NCBI RefSeq assembly: GCF_000018885.1
Contig: NC_010168.1
Coordinates: forward strand, 1,302,001 to 1,366,000
Reading direction: 5' to 3'
DNA from: Renibacterium salmoninarum ATCC 33209
GTDB taxonomy: Bacteria > Actinomycetota > Actinomycetes > Actinomycetales > Micrococcaceae
DNA: 64,000 bases
Position 1 is the first letter of the stretch; the number at the start of each line of letters is the position of its first letter. The notes under the pieces are model-generated. The model made no database searches. It had not been told where the DNA came from and worked only from the letters and a program-made list of their open reading frames with translations. The translations under genes were made by a program, and so were the position numbers. Below are positions 9,070-17,134 of this stretch, one piece after another.

Positions 9070-9881
9070 AGCTCTGGCTTAGCTTCTAAGACGTCCTCTG
9101 CGGTGAGCGAACGGCCATAGATGTTCTCAAATACTGACTCGTCGGCATCAGCGCCCGCACCGTCGAAGACCAGCTCGCCAGAACGCAGCCCGATGAGACG
9201 GTCGCTATATCGGCGGGCCAGATCGAGGAAGTGCAGGTTCACCACCACGGTGATCCCCAGCTCCGCATTGATGCGTTGCAAATCACGCATCACCACATTG
9301 GAAGTGGGCGGATCTAGCGACGCTACTGGCTCGTCGGCCAGGATGACTTGTGGCCGCTGAGCCAAGGTGCGTGCGATGGCCACGCGTTGCTGTTGACCAC
9401 CAGAGAGGCTTGAAGCTTTCTCGTAGGCTTTGCTGACAATTTCCACGCGCTCCAAGGCGCGCATGGCAAGCTCGACGTCGTCCGCTTTCCAAGCTGCGAT
9501 CAGCGAGCGCCAGGCTGGTGTGCCGTGTAAGCGGCTCATGAGCACGTTATTGAGCACCGTAGTGCGTTTGGCCAGATTGAAGCTTTGGAAGACCATGCCC
9601 ATATCGGAACGCAATTCGCGCAGACCGCGGCCGCGCAAGCTGGAAACTTCGCGGCCGCCAACACTGATCTCGCCAGTACTAATCGGCACCAAGCCGTTGA
9701 TGCTGCGGATGAGGGTGGATTTCCCGGTGCCGGAAAGGCCGACGATGCTGACCATCTGACCGGCCGGGATTTCCAGACTCATGTCCTTCAAGCCGGTAAA
9801 ACCGTTGGGGTAGGTCACCCCAACCCGCTCAAAGCGGATCGGGGCGCCACCTTTTTCAGAATTCGTTGCTAAATCTGACAC
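9066..9881 (-). CDS. phnC: Phosphonate ABC transporter ATP-binding protein
   Basis: A 271-residue ATPase with Walker A GLSGTGKST (about residues 48-56), Q-loop VFQSFNLAKR, signature LSGGQQQRVAIAR, Walker B VILADEPVASLDP and the switch histidine in VVNLHFLDLARR. The segment GFTGLKDMSLEIPAGQ and the overall length fit PhnC. The GTG start is three bases after the phnD stop. The gene is intact although its binding protein and one permease are not. Confidence 0.93.
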   Translation of the reverse strand: MSDLATNSEKGGAPIRFERVGVTYPNGFTGLKDMSLEIPAGQMVSIVGLSGTGKSTLIRSINGLVPISTGEISVGGREVSSLRGRGLRELRSDMGMVFQSFNLAKRTTVLNNVLMSRLHGTPAWRSLIAAWKADDVELAMRALERVEIVSKAYEKASSLSGGQQQRVAIARTLAQRPQVILADEPVASLDPPTSNVVMRDLQRINAELGITVVVNLHFLDLARRYSDRLIGLRSGELVFDGAGADADESVFENIYGRSLTAEDVLEAKPEL

Positions 9882-9884
9882 GAA

Positions 9885-10910
9885 TTAGCCCAGACCGATT
9901 GAGCGAGCTGCGTCTTGGGTCTTCTTCAGGCTTTCCGGATTGTCTAGCTGTAAGCCGGTGATCTGATAAATCGCGGTAAGCGCAGTGACGCCTTCCGGGG
10001 TTTTGGCGAAGTCGAGCATGGCGTCAGAGATCTTTTTCTGTCAGTCGGCGCTCAGCTTAGAGCTCATTGACACCCCGTCGTTCGGGACCTCATCGGTGAG
10101 TGCGAAGACCACTGCTTTCTGGCCGACGTCGGGATTGTCTTTTTTGACCACTTCGCGCGCATCCCAATAGCTGAAGCCAACTTCGGCATCGCCCTTGTAA
10201 ACGGCGAGCACCGAGGCGTCGTTCGCGGTCACCTTGATGGGGGAGACATCATCGACCGAGAGGCCTTGGGCCTTCATCGCGGCGACCGGGAAGATGTAGC
10301 CAGCCGGCGATGCTGAGGAGAGCATTGCGACCTTGGCGCCTTTGATCTTGCTAATCTGATCGACGCCAGCTGGACCGTTGCCGCTCGCGGTGCCATTGCA
10401 GTAGAGCATGCCATTCGGCCCGGCAGCCGGAGTGTCTTTGCAGTATTTCGAGGGATTGTTGGTCATCAGCTGGGCCGCATAGATGCTTTTGGATTTACGC
10501 AGCGTCTGCAAGGCCGGCTTAGCGCCGTACTTATCGCAAGCTTGGCTCATCTGTAGCGAGGGTAGCATGCCGATCTGGGCTTGGTTTGAGCCGATAGCTT
10601 CTACCGCAGCTTGGTAATCAGCGGTGATGACGCCGTGTACTGGAATACCGAGACGGCTGGTTAGCGCCGATTCGAGCGGTTTGACGGTATCTACCAACTT
10701 CTTCGCATCGCCGGAAGGTACCAAGGCAAGAGTCAGCTCAGTGGGGGCTTTGGCTGAGTCGTCACTCTTGCCGGTACAGGTAGCTGCGGCCGAGTTGTTG
10801 GCGCCCGAGCTGGCTGAGTCTTGGCTAACGCCTCAGGCGGACAGTGCTAGTGGAGTAAGTGCCAAAGCGCCGATCACGGCGATAGCTCGCAAGGTCAAAT
10901 TCTTTTTCAT
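9885..10910 (-). pseudogene. phnD: Phosphonate-binding lipoprotein with two stops
   Basis: The frame of 341 codons is co-linear with PhnD but has two in-frame TGA codons. The first (10833-10835, codon 26) stands exactly where the lipobox cysteine should be: the signal peptide reads MKKNLTLRAIAVIGALAL...LALSA then stop. The second (10041-10043) follows MSSKLSAD and precedes QKKISDAMLDFAKTPEG, where a tryptophan codon would fit. The core between them is complete (LVPSGDAKKLVDTVKPLE, LRKSKSIYAAQL, SYWDAREVV). Without lipobox and C-terminus the transporter probably cannot capture substrate. Confidence 0.9.
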
Positions 10911-10979
10911 GCTGTGCCTCTTCATGGGGTTCATGGATTTCAACAGAATCGAGTGGAGTGATGTGCGATTGCGGTGCGG

Positions 10980-11711
10980 TCAAACAGTGGAGCAAGTAAC
11001 AGAATGTGCTGCGTGGAAGGCAATCGGGTCCCTCGCCCAATCCGCCATTCCGGTATAGAGGTCTTCAATTGCGGGCGCAGACAGATGCGCTGGGCCAGAG
11101 TTAAGGCCAAAGCGATCGATAAAAGCTGTTGCGCAACCTGCTTCCAAGGGGTGTTTGATGTCATTGAGCCAGACATCTCCCACGCTAAGTAGGCGTTCCG
11201 GTGTCCGGCCAGCTAGTAGCTCGGGCAGTTTGCTAGCGAAGCCGTCCGGTTTTCCGGCGTTTGGCACGATGCTGTCGATGAGGCCGGTTAATCCGAGCGA
11301 GTCAAGGGACTCGGCCACGCCAGTCAAAGGCGCATTGGTGAACAGTAAACGGTGAACATGCTGGCCCATTTCGGCTAAGAAATCTGTCAGTCCCTCCGGT
11401 GCGTGTACTCCGACTTCACCGCGGGCAAAATAGGCTGCATTGCGTTGGTCCCTGTTGACCGCGTGCTCGCTGAGTTTCGCGACGGCGTCGTACCCGTCTT
11501 TGAAGACAAGCTCACTCGCGCTTTCCGGGCCACCGGCGAGAAACTCATCGAGAGTGGCTAGCAGGCGGTCGCGATCGCTGCTGTCTAGGTATTTAGCGAC
11601 GGCCTGCGCGTAAGCGTAGATCGGGCCATCGCCAAGGGCGACGGTGCCGTCAAAATCTAGAACTAGCAACGGTTTATCGGTAGAAAGTTTCGAAAGGGTG
11701 TTCATGCTCAC
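10980..11711 (-). CDS. HAD-superfamily phosphatase, organophosphate operon
   Basis: 243 residues with HAD motif I LLVLDFDGTVA (nucleophile and acid/base aspartates), motif II LLFTNAP, a lysine in GKPDGFASKLPE and motif III SVGDVWLNDIKHP. A helical cap sits between motifs I and II. Being first in the operon with phnDCEE and a phosphoesterase, it probably removes phosphate from the imported or hydrolysed compound (inference). The start may be the GTG at 11711 or the ATG two codons later. Confidence 0.85.
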   Translation of the reverse strand: MSMNTLSKLSTDKPLLVLDFDGTVALGDGPIYAYAQAVAKYLDSSDRDRLLATLDEFLAGGPESASELVFKDGYDAVAKLSEHAVNRDQRNAAYFARGEVGVHAPEGLTDFLAEMGQHVHRLLFTNAPLTGVAESLDSLGLTGLIDSIVPNAGKPDGFASKLPELLAGRTPERLLSVGDVWLNDIKHPLEAGCATAFIDRFGLNSGPAHLSAPAIEDLYTGMADWARDPIAFHAAHSVTCSTV

Positions 11712-11771
11712 ACCGAAACCCTAAGTCATCAAGAACGAAGTATCCATGAAAATCGATGACATGAAACAACT

Positions 11772-11793
11772 GTTCACTCATCGTTAATCAGAT
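11772..11793 (+). promoter_or_regulatory. Possible PHO box direct repeat
   Basis: Two units, GTTCACTCATC and GTTAATCAGAT, lie head to tail exactly 11 bases apart in the divergent spacer between the organophosphate operon and the M20 peptidase gene. This is the spacing and GTTCAC core of actinobacterial PhoP sites, though the second unit is imperfect. It would fit phosphate-starvation control of the operon. Confidence 0.35.
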
Positions 11794-11824
11794 CGATTCT
11801 GACCGTGCGCGATAAACTCCGGTC

Positions 11825-13201
11825 ATGGCATCAACTGACCCTTCTGGCGCTGAAGCGGAGCGTGGGCAACGAGCGGCCCAAAGTTTGAGTGAACTTATCC
11901 GGTACCTGACAGTTTCTACTCGGCGGGCTGAAGATCGTGACGATGCGCAATTTGAGGCACAGATTGCCGCGATGGAAAGACTTTATCCGCGGATACACCT
12001 GGAGCTATCGTGTGAGCGGATTAACAGCACGGGATTGCTCTTTCGTTGGCAAGGACGAGCCGCGAATGCAGGTTTGGCACCAGTGGTTTTGCTGGCGCAT
12101 CTGGATGTCGTTCCGGTTGACCCGAACATTCAGCGGACTTACCCGGCTTTTGACGGCGTGCAGGCGGATGGCTTTCTCTGGGGACGCGGCGCACTCGACG
12201 ATAAGGGTGCTGCAGTAGTGCTACTTGAAGCGGTTGAGTCGCTTTTGGCTGAAGGCTTCCAGCCTGAACGTGATGTCTACTTATCCTTCGGCAGCGATGA
12301 AGAGACCGGCGGTCTTGACGCTCAAGCCGTTGTTGAGCTGTTCCAGGAACGCCAGATCCATCCATGGCTGGTCTTGGACGAGGGCGGCGCGGTGGCGGAG
12401 CAAGTATTTCCCGGTGTCACGGAGCCAATTTCTCTGGTCGGCGTGGCAGAAAAAGGCTCGCTCAACGTCACGGTGACTGCAACCGAAGCGGGTGGCCACT
12501 CGTCAATGCCGCCGGCGCTGACTGCAACCGCCAGGCTTGCCCGGGCGGTCAGCCGAATCAGTCGGAATCCCTTTAAGCCCAGTCTGCACCCAGCCAGTGT
12601 TGAGCTGCTCGAAACTTTTGCGGCCAGAATGGACGGTGCACAGGCACAGCTGCTGCGTCGCGCCAGCAAGCTGCGTTGGCCCTTGGCGAGGATTTTGCCG
12701 TTTTTCGGTCCGGAGGCGAACGCCATGGTGCGTACGACGGCGGCGGTCACCGAGCTTAGCGGCAGTACGGCAGCGAATGTGCTCGCCGAGACTGCTACTG
12801 CCACGGTCAACCTGCGGATTGCTCCGGGCGAAACCACGAGCTCGGCTTTGCAACGGCTTCGATCAGCGGCCAAAGACCCGCAGCTTAAGTTTGAGGTCTT
12901 CGAAGCGAATGAGCCCTCGCCAACATCCGCGACTGATAATGCCCAGTTTGGCCTTATTTCTGCGGCAATCAAGGAAGCCTTTGCGGGGGTTGCTGTGGCG
13001 CCATACATCGTGATGGCGTTGACAGACTCACGCAGATTTAACCAGATTTGCTCGGCTGTTTATCGGTTTGCGCCCTTACGGATGAGTGCAGCGCAACGAG
13101 CGAGCCTGCATGCTACCGATGAGCGAGTATCACTAACGACGCTGGGCGAAGGTGTGAGTTTTTATCGGGGTATTTTGACGAGGTTGCTGGCCTCGGACTG
13201 A
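11825..13201 (+). CDS. M20 family metallopeptidase (PM20D1-like)
   Basis: 458 residues with the M20 zinc-site pattern: LLAHLDVVPV (first metal histidine and aspartate), WGRGALDDKG (bridging aspartate), SFGSDEETGG (catalytic glutamate pair), and the dimerisation domain with GGHSSMPP. The C-terminal histidine lies in SLHATDERV. The length and the internal MVRTTAAVTELSGS segment resemble the PM20D1-like carboxypeptidase/N-acyl amino acid hydrolase group. It looks intact. It is divergent from the organophosphate operon and shares its spacer. Confidence 0.9.
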   Translation: MASTDPSGAEAERGQRAAQSLSELIRYLTVSTRRAEDRDDAQFEAQIAAMERLYPRIHLELSCERINSTGLLFRWQGRAANAGLAPVVLLAHLDVVPVDPNIQRTYPAFDGVQADGFLWGRGALDDKGAAVVLLEAVESLLAEGFQPERDVYLSFGSDEETGGLDAQAVVELFQERQIHPWLVLDEGGAVAEQVFPGVTEPISLVGVAEKGSLNVTVTATEAGGHSSMPPALTATARLARAVSRISRNPFKPSLHPASVELLETFAARMDGAQAQLLRRASKLRWPLARILPFFGPEANAMVRTTAAVTELSGSTAANVLAETATATVNLRIAPGETTSSALQRLRSAAKDPQLKFEVFEANEPSPTSATDNAQFGLISAAIKEAFAGVAVAPYIVMALTDSRRFNQICSAVYRFAPLRMSAAQRASLHATDERVSLTTLGEGVSFYRGILTRLLASD

Positions 13202-13272
13202 GCCTGTCTGGGGTTGGATTCGCATAGAATATTCTCGCGGTAGTCGCCGCATCTGTTTCTCAGGAGCATTCT

Positions 13273-14074
13273 TGCAACGCAAGTATCTTCTCGTCTGCTT
13301 TTTACCACCCAACCGCAGACTTCCGTGGTGCTCAACGTTGCGTTAGCGCATCGCGGTTATGCGGAAGTGCGTGAGAATCTCACGCTCCTGGCCAACGGAC
13401 AGCCACTGCAATACCGTGAGCTGCCAGACGCTCATGGTGGCCGGTTGATGGCTTTTGACCTCATCGACTCGAGTGAAGTGTTGATGGAATACTGGGCAGA
13501 AGTTGACGGTTTCGCAGCACCGGAAACCAGCTCGGAAACTGATCTAATCCGGTACGTACGGCCCTCCCGGTACTGCGAGTCAGATCGCTTGCTGCCCACT
13601 TCTTATGCGGAATTCCCGGGGCTTCGCGGCATTGCCTTGGTAGCAGCCATTCGGAACTGGGTTGCGCAAGAACTGCGTTACGTTAGCGGATCTTCTCGTG
13701 GCACCGATGGTGCAGTCGAAACTCTTTTGGCTCGGCGCGGGGTGTGCCGCGATTTCGCGCATTTGGCGATCTCGCTTTTACGTGCCAAAGCTATCCCGGC
13801 TCGGTTAGCAGCTGTCTATGCGCCGGGGCTTGCTCCTATGGACTTCCACGCGATTGCCGAAGCCTGGGTAGACGGCCAATGGTTTGCCCTTGATGCCACT
13901 GGAATGGCACCCAGGGCATCAATGTTGCGGATATCGACGGGCCGAGATGCCTCCGATACGGCTTTCCTCTCCACAGTGGGCGGCGCGCTGACTTTGAAAG
14001 AGATCAAAGTCAGCGCCACTTCGGCTGGCGAGCTGCCCGTTGAAGATGCCGCAGAGCTCATCACTTTGCACTAA
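13273..14074 (+). pseudogene. Transglutaminase-like protein, probable 5' frameshift
   Basis: The main frame from a GTG at 13325 gives 249 residues with the transglutaminase-like core: cysteine in RRGVCRDFAHLAISLLRAKAIPAR, histidine in DFHAIAEAWVDGQW and aspartate in FALDATGMAP. The same frame is open further upstream and reads VSSRLLFTTQPQTS, which looks coding, but has no start. A TTG at 13273 behind a ribosome site (CAGGAG, 13261-13266) gives LQRK in another frame; adding one base near 13284 would join them as MQRKVSSR. So either the N-terminus is lost to a one-base deletion or translation begins at 13325. Confidence 0.6.
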
Positions 14075-14535
14075 GACGTTTCGACCGCTGCCTCCAACTT
14101 TCTGCTGATCCTGATCAGCTCGGCCATATCTGCCTCGTCGAGCGCAGAACCCACCAAAGCATTGATGTCTTTGGCGTGTTCCCGGCCCACGTCCCGCTGT
14201 AATTCGCGACCGGCGTCAGTCAGCCTCAGCAGAAGCCCCCGACGATCGTCGTCGGCACTGCGTCGCTCAATCAGACCGCGAGCTTCTAGGCGTTCGACCA
14301 GTCTGGACATACTGGGCTGGGTGAGCAAGACATTTTTGCTGAGTTCATTGAGCCGCAACCAATCAACAGGGCATTTGGAGAGCGTATACAACACGTCATA
14401 TTCACGCATGCTGACCCGTTTGAAAATCGGATCCGGCTGCAGTTTCCTGATCACCGCAACTTGGGCACGAAATAGTGCCTCCCAAGCGTCGACGCTGAGC
14501 CTACGTCGCGCAGCCTGGCTCAGATGCGCTTTCAT
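14071..14535 (-). CDS. MarR-family transcriptional regulator
   Basis: 154 residues with a winged helix core: REYDVLYTLSKC, LRLNELSKNVLLTQPSMSRLVERLEARGLIERR, then the wing SADDDRRGLLLRLTDAGR. The gene overlaps the upstream luciferase-family remnant by ATGA, so the two formed an operon before the IS insertion removed the promoter-proximal part. It probably regulated that oxidoreductase. The coding sequence itself is intact, but its native promoter is gone. Confidence 0.9.
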   Translation of the reverse strand: MKAHLSQAARRRLSVDAWEALFRAQVAVIRKLQPDPIFKRVSMREYDVLYTLSKCPVDWLRLNELSKNVLLTQPSMSRLVERLEARGLIERRSADDDRRGLLLRLTDAGRELQRDVGREHAKDINALVGSALDEADMAELIRISRKLEAAVETS

Positions 14536-14740
14536 GCTTTGGCCACTTGTTTGGTTGCGGCAGCTTCGGCAGCGGCCTTCCGGCTAGCATGCGTTGGTGC
14601 ATCAGGAACATGTGCCGGTTTGCGCGCGGCAAATTCTTTGCGCAAGGTTGGCAACACTTCCTCGCCAAAGAGATCTAGCTGTTCCAACACTGTTTTCAGC
14701 GGCAAGCCAGCATGGTCAATCAAGAAAAGTTGCCGCGAGC
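14532..14740 (-). pseudogene. LLM-class flavin oxidoreductase, 3' remnant
   Basis: Only the last ~69 codons remain (QLFLIDHAGLPLKTVLEQLD, LFGEEVLPTLRKEFAARKP and an Ala/Lys-rich tail). This is the C-terminus of luciferase-like FMN monooxygenases of the CE1758 type. The frame is open right up to the IS end at 14741. No matching N-terminal part appears on the far side of the element, so the rest was deleted or moved by rearrangement. Confidence 0.8.
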
Positions 14741-14764
14741 TGAATCGCCCCGGTGTGTCCGGAG
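14741..14764 (+). repeat. IS left terminal inverted repeat
   Basis: 24 bp starting TGAATCGCCCCGG, then TGTGTCCGGAG. It is the exact reverse complement of 16063-16086. Confidence 0.92.
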
Positions 14765-14790
14765 ACTTTCTTGTTTGAGAGGATCAGGAC

Positions 14791-15156
14791 ATGGCAGGGA
14801 AAACTACGACACGGTATCCGCAGGAGTTGAAGGATCATACGGTGCGCATGGTGGCGGAGATGGAGGGTGCGTCTTCGGAGTGGGCGGCGATGCAAAAAGT
14901 TGCCCAGCTTTTGGGTGTGGGTGTGCCGGAAACGGTGCGTAAATGGGTCCGGCAAGCCGAGATCGATGTTGGTACTAGAACTGGAACAACGAGCACGGAA
15001 TCGGCCGAGCTGAAACGGTTACGGCGTGAGAACGCTGAGCTGAAACGGGCGAACGCGATCCTTCGGAGTGCTTCAGCTTTTTTCGCGGTCGAACTCGACC
15101 GCCACAACACTGATCGTGAAATACATCAAGGACCATGCCGGTCACCGCGAGAATAA
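14791..15156 (+). CDS. IS transposase OrfA (helix-turn-helix)
   Basis: 121 residues with an HTH_Tnp_1 domain (MAGKTTTRYPQELKDHTVRM, VAQLLGVGVPETVRKWVRQAE) and a C-terminal leucine-zipper coiled coil (ESAELKRLRRENAELKRANA) ending SASAFFAVELDRHN. After that the frame carries a non-family tail (TDREIHQGPCRSPRE). A run of six T at 15078-15083 lies in the zone where IS3 elements normally shift frame. See orfB for the frame problem. Confidence 0.88.
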   Translation: MAGKTTTRYPQELKDHTVRMVAEMEGASSEWAAMQKVAQLLGVGVPETVRKWVRQAEIDVGTRTGTTSTESAELKRLRRENAELKRANAILRSASAFFAVELDRHNTDREIHQGPCRSPRE

Positions 15157-15207
15157 TGGATTGCGGTGGGGTGTCGAGTCGATCTGCCAGGTGCTTACTG
15201 GGACGGG

Positions 15208-16056
15208 GTGAAGACCACCCCGTCCACGTACTACGAATGGGTGGATAAAACACGATCTCACCGAGAACAACGTGATGAGGTGCTCAAGCCCGTGATCCAG
15301 AAGGTGTATGCCGCTAATTACGGGGTTTACGGCACCAGGAAAGTCTGGTTGGCGATGAACCGTGAAGGTGTGCCGGTGGCCAGGTGCACGGTAGAACGGC
15401 TCATGGGGTTACTTGGCATACAGGGTGCGGTCCGTGGCAAGGTCAAACGCACCACGATCAAAGACTCGAAGGCGGCCCGAGCGAAGGACTTGGTCCGCCG
15501 TGATTTCACACCAACGGCACCGGATCGGCTATGGGTAGATGATTTCACCTATGTTTCGACCTGGTCCGGGTGGGTCTATGTTGCCTTCGTGATCGATGCT
15601 TACTCTCGGAGGATCCTGGGCTGGTCAGCGAGTGCTTCTATGAACACCGTGCTAGTGCTCAACGCAGTTAATCAGGCAATCTGGAGTCGTGAACGGGCCG
15701 GGGCTGAGATTTCCGGGGTGATTCATCATCACGATGCCGGGGCTCAATACGCCTCCTTGGCCTTCACCGAACGCCTGGCCCAGGCCGGTATCCGCCCCTC
15801 GATCGGTTCTGTGGGTGATAGTTACGACAACGTCTTGGCGGAAACCATCAACGGGCTTTATAAGACCGAGCTGATCAAACCCGGCAAGCCCTGGCGGACT
15901 CTAGAAGAAGTCGAAATCGGCACTGCTGAATGGGCCGATTGGTACAACCACCGAAGGCTCTACCAGTACTGCGGAGACATCCCACCAGTAGAGCTAGAAA
16001 ACCACTACTACAATCACTACCAGAGCACGGCAGCCGCCGACAGGCTCATCGTCTGA
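15208..16056 (+). CDS. IS transposase OrfB (DDE integrase core)
   Basis: The catalytic domain is complete: LWVDDFTYVSTWSGWVYVAF (first D), VIHHHDAGAQYASLAF (second D) and DSYDNVLAETINGLYKTELI (E), then the conserved NHRRLYQYCGDIPP end. The N-terminal part of OrfB (VKYIKDHAGHRENNGLRWG, ESICQVLTGTG) is encoded in a different frame at about 15110-15206 and ends in TGA at 15209-15211. From GTG 15208 the frame is the same as orfA. A full OrfB would need a shift at this point. The second IS copy carries the same bases here. Confidence 0.85.
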   Translation: MKTTPSTYYEWVDKTRSHREQRDEVLKPVIQKVYAANYGVYGTRKVWLAMNREGVPVARCTVERLMGLLGIQGAVRGKVKRTTIKDSKAARAKDLVRRDFTPTAPDRLWVDDFTYVSTWSGWVYVAFVIDAYSRRILGWSASASMNTVLVLNAVNQAIWSRERAGAEISGVIHHHDAGAQYASLAFTERLAQAGIRPSIGSVGDSYDNVLAETINGLYKTELIKPGKPWRTLEEVEIGTAEWADWYNHRRLYQYCGDIPPVELENHYYNHYQSTAAADRLIV

Positions 16057-16062
16057 GAAACC

Positions 16063-16086
16063 CTCCGGACACACCGGGGCGATTCA
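16063..16086 (-). repeat. IS right terminal inverted repeat
   Basis: Perfect reverse complement of the left end at 14741-14764. It begins seven bases after the orfB stop codon. Confidence 0.92.
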
Positions 16087-16273
16087 GACTGTGTTCACGG
16101 CAAAGAGTGTGGATCTATGGGATGGTGGAGATATCGCTCTGATCAAGCTGGTTCAGCCCTACAAGGGTTCGGTCTCGACACTTAGCGCGCCCGATCCACA
16201 GATTGGCGATCTGGGAGATGTCTATGATTGTGGGAATACGAATCACCTGATGGCCCGGACTCGATCATTTTAA
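16087..16273 (+). pseudogene. Trypsin-like serine protease fragment
   Basis: Directly after the IS the frame reads TVFTAKSVDLWDGGDIALIKL, then a segment ending GDLGDVYDCGNTNH. The GDIALIKL motif around the catalytic aspartate of chymotrypsin-fold proteases is recognisable. The histidine part would lie upstream and is missing; the GDSGG serine part is not found downstream before the stop at 16271-16273. This is a short orphan piece cut by the IS event. Confidence 0.55.
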
Positions 16274-16645
16274 AAACGGCTCAATTTTCCACCTTCCGGC
16301 GTCTATCCGCGGGTCCAGAACCCTAATCAAGCACGGAACGAACTGCGTATCGATCTCCGGCCTCTGGGTGTAATTGAGTCGACCTCCCAGCCGAGGATCA
16401 TCAACGTCCGATGCGCAGGCAATCAACTGTCATACCATCCAGATTACCCCATGACTTTACATAAGTTACATTATCGGTGACTTCTTAATGCAGTGGTCAA
16501 TCCCATGGATCCTAAATTTCCACCAGTTAGTCTTTGAGTACCAGTATCCTCATAGACCTGCAGTGCGGACGTGCCGAAGTTTGACCCGTGAGCGTCGTGC
16601 GATCTATCAGGGTAAATATCTTCATCGAGAAAAAGGTCACGCTGA
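16274..16645. other. 372-bp gap, no recognisable gene
   Basis: No frame here gives a family I recognise. It may be decayed continuation of the protease gene. A minus-strand open frame (16471-16656) has low-complexity sense and no ribosome site. I see no strong hairpin or tRNA. Confidence 0.5.
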
Positions 16646-17110
16646 ATGAAACACATTCTTGTGAGTGCATCACGTTGACCCCACGAAAATACTCACAAAA
16701 TCGCTCAAGCGATCGCCGGCGAGCTCGACGCCCCGGTATTGGCTCCTGCGGATGCTGTTCCCAAGCGTATTCGTGAGGCGGATATCGTTGGTTTCGGGTC
16801 CGGAATTTATTGGATGAATTTCCATCCTGAGCTGATCCAGCTTATTCAAAATCTGCCTGATATCACAGGGCGTGCTGCTTTCATTTTCGCCACCAGTGGG
16901 CTTCCCGAAACTCCGATAAACCGTTACACGCGCAGACTCAAAAAGCTCCTTGAATCCAAAGGGTTTCGGGTCATGGGCACCTACACTTGCCGCGGCCTAG
17001 ACACTTGGGGGCCATTCGGGGTGATAGGTGGGGTAAGCAAATACCACCCCAACGCGCAAGACCTAGACCTGGCGATCGAATTCGCCAAAAACCTGAAATT
17101 AAGCGTCTAG
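16646..17110 (+). pseudogene. Flavodoxin-like protein with early stop
   Basis: The start ATG gives MKHILVSASR and then an in-frame TGA at 16676-16678, at the FMN phosphate-binding loop, where SHGNT-like residues are expected (PHENT follows the stop). The frame continues in the flavodoxin pattern: KIAQAIAGELDAPV, ADIVGFGSGIYWMNFHPEL, FIFATSGLP, GTYTCRGLDTWGPFG, to 17110. A shorter product from 16739 would lack the FMN loop. It is probably non-functional. Confidence 0.8.
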
Positions 17111-17134
17111 AGGGCCACTTAACGTAGCGACGAA

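Larger units (their letters stand above)
14741..16086 (+). mobile_element. IS3-family element (IS994-like), complete copy
   Basis: 1346 bp bounded by perfect 24-bp terminal inverted repeats starting TGAATCGCCCCGG and continuing TGTGTCCGGAG. It carries orfA and orfB of the IS3 type. The three bases on each side (AGC on the left, GAC on the right) do not match, so no target duplication is visible. The left flank is a luciferase-family gene end, the right flank a protease fragment. Lack of duplication plus unrelated flanks indicates recombination between IS copies rather than a simple insertion. The IS994 name is from memory of Renibacterium elements and needs comparison. Confidence 0.93.

Noticed and set aside
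14741..16086. Simple insertion of the IS into one gene
   Set aside because: The two flanks belong to different families and there is no three-base duplication.
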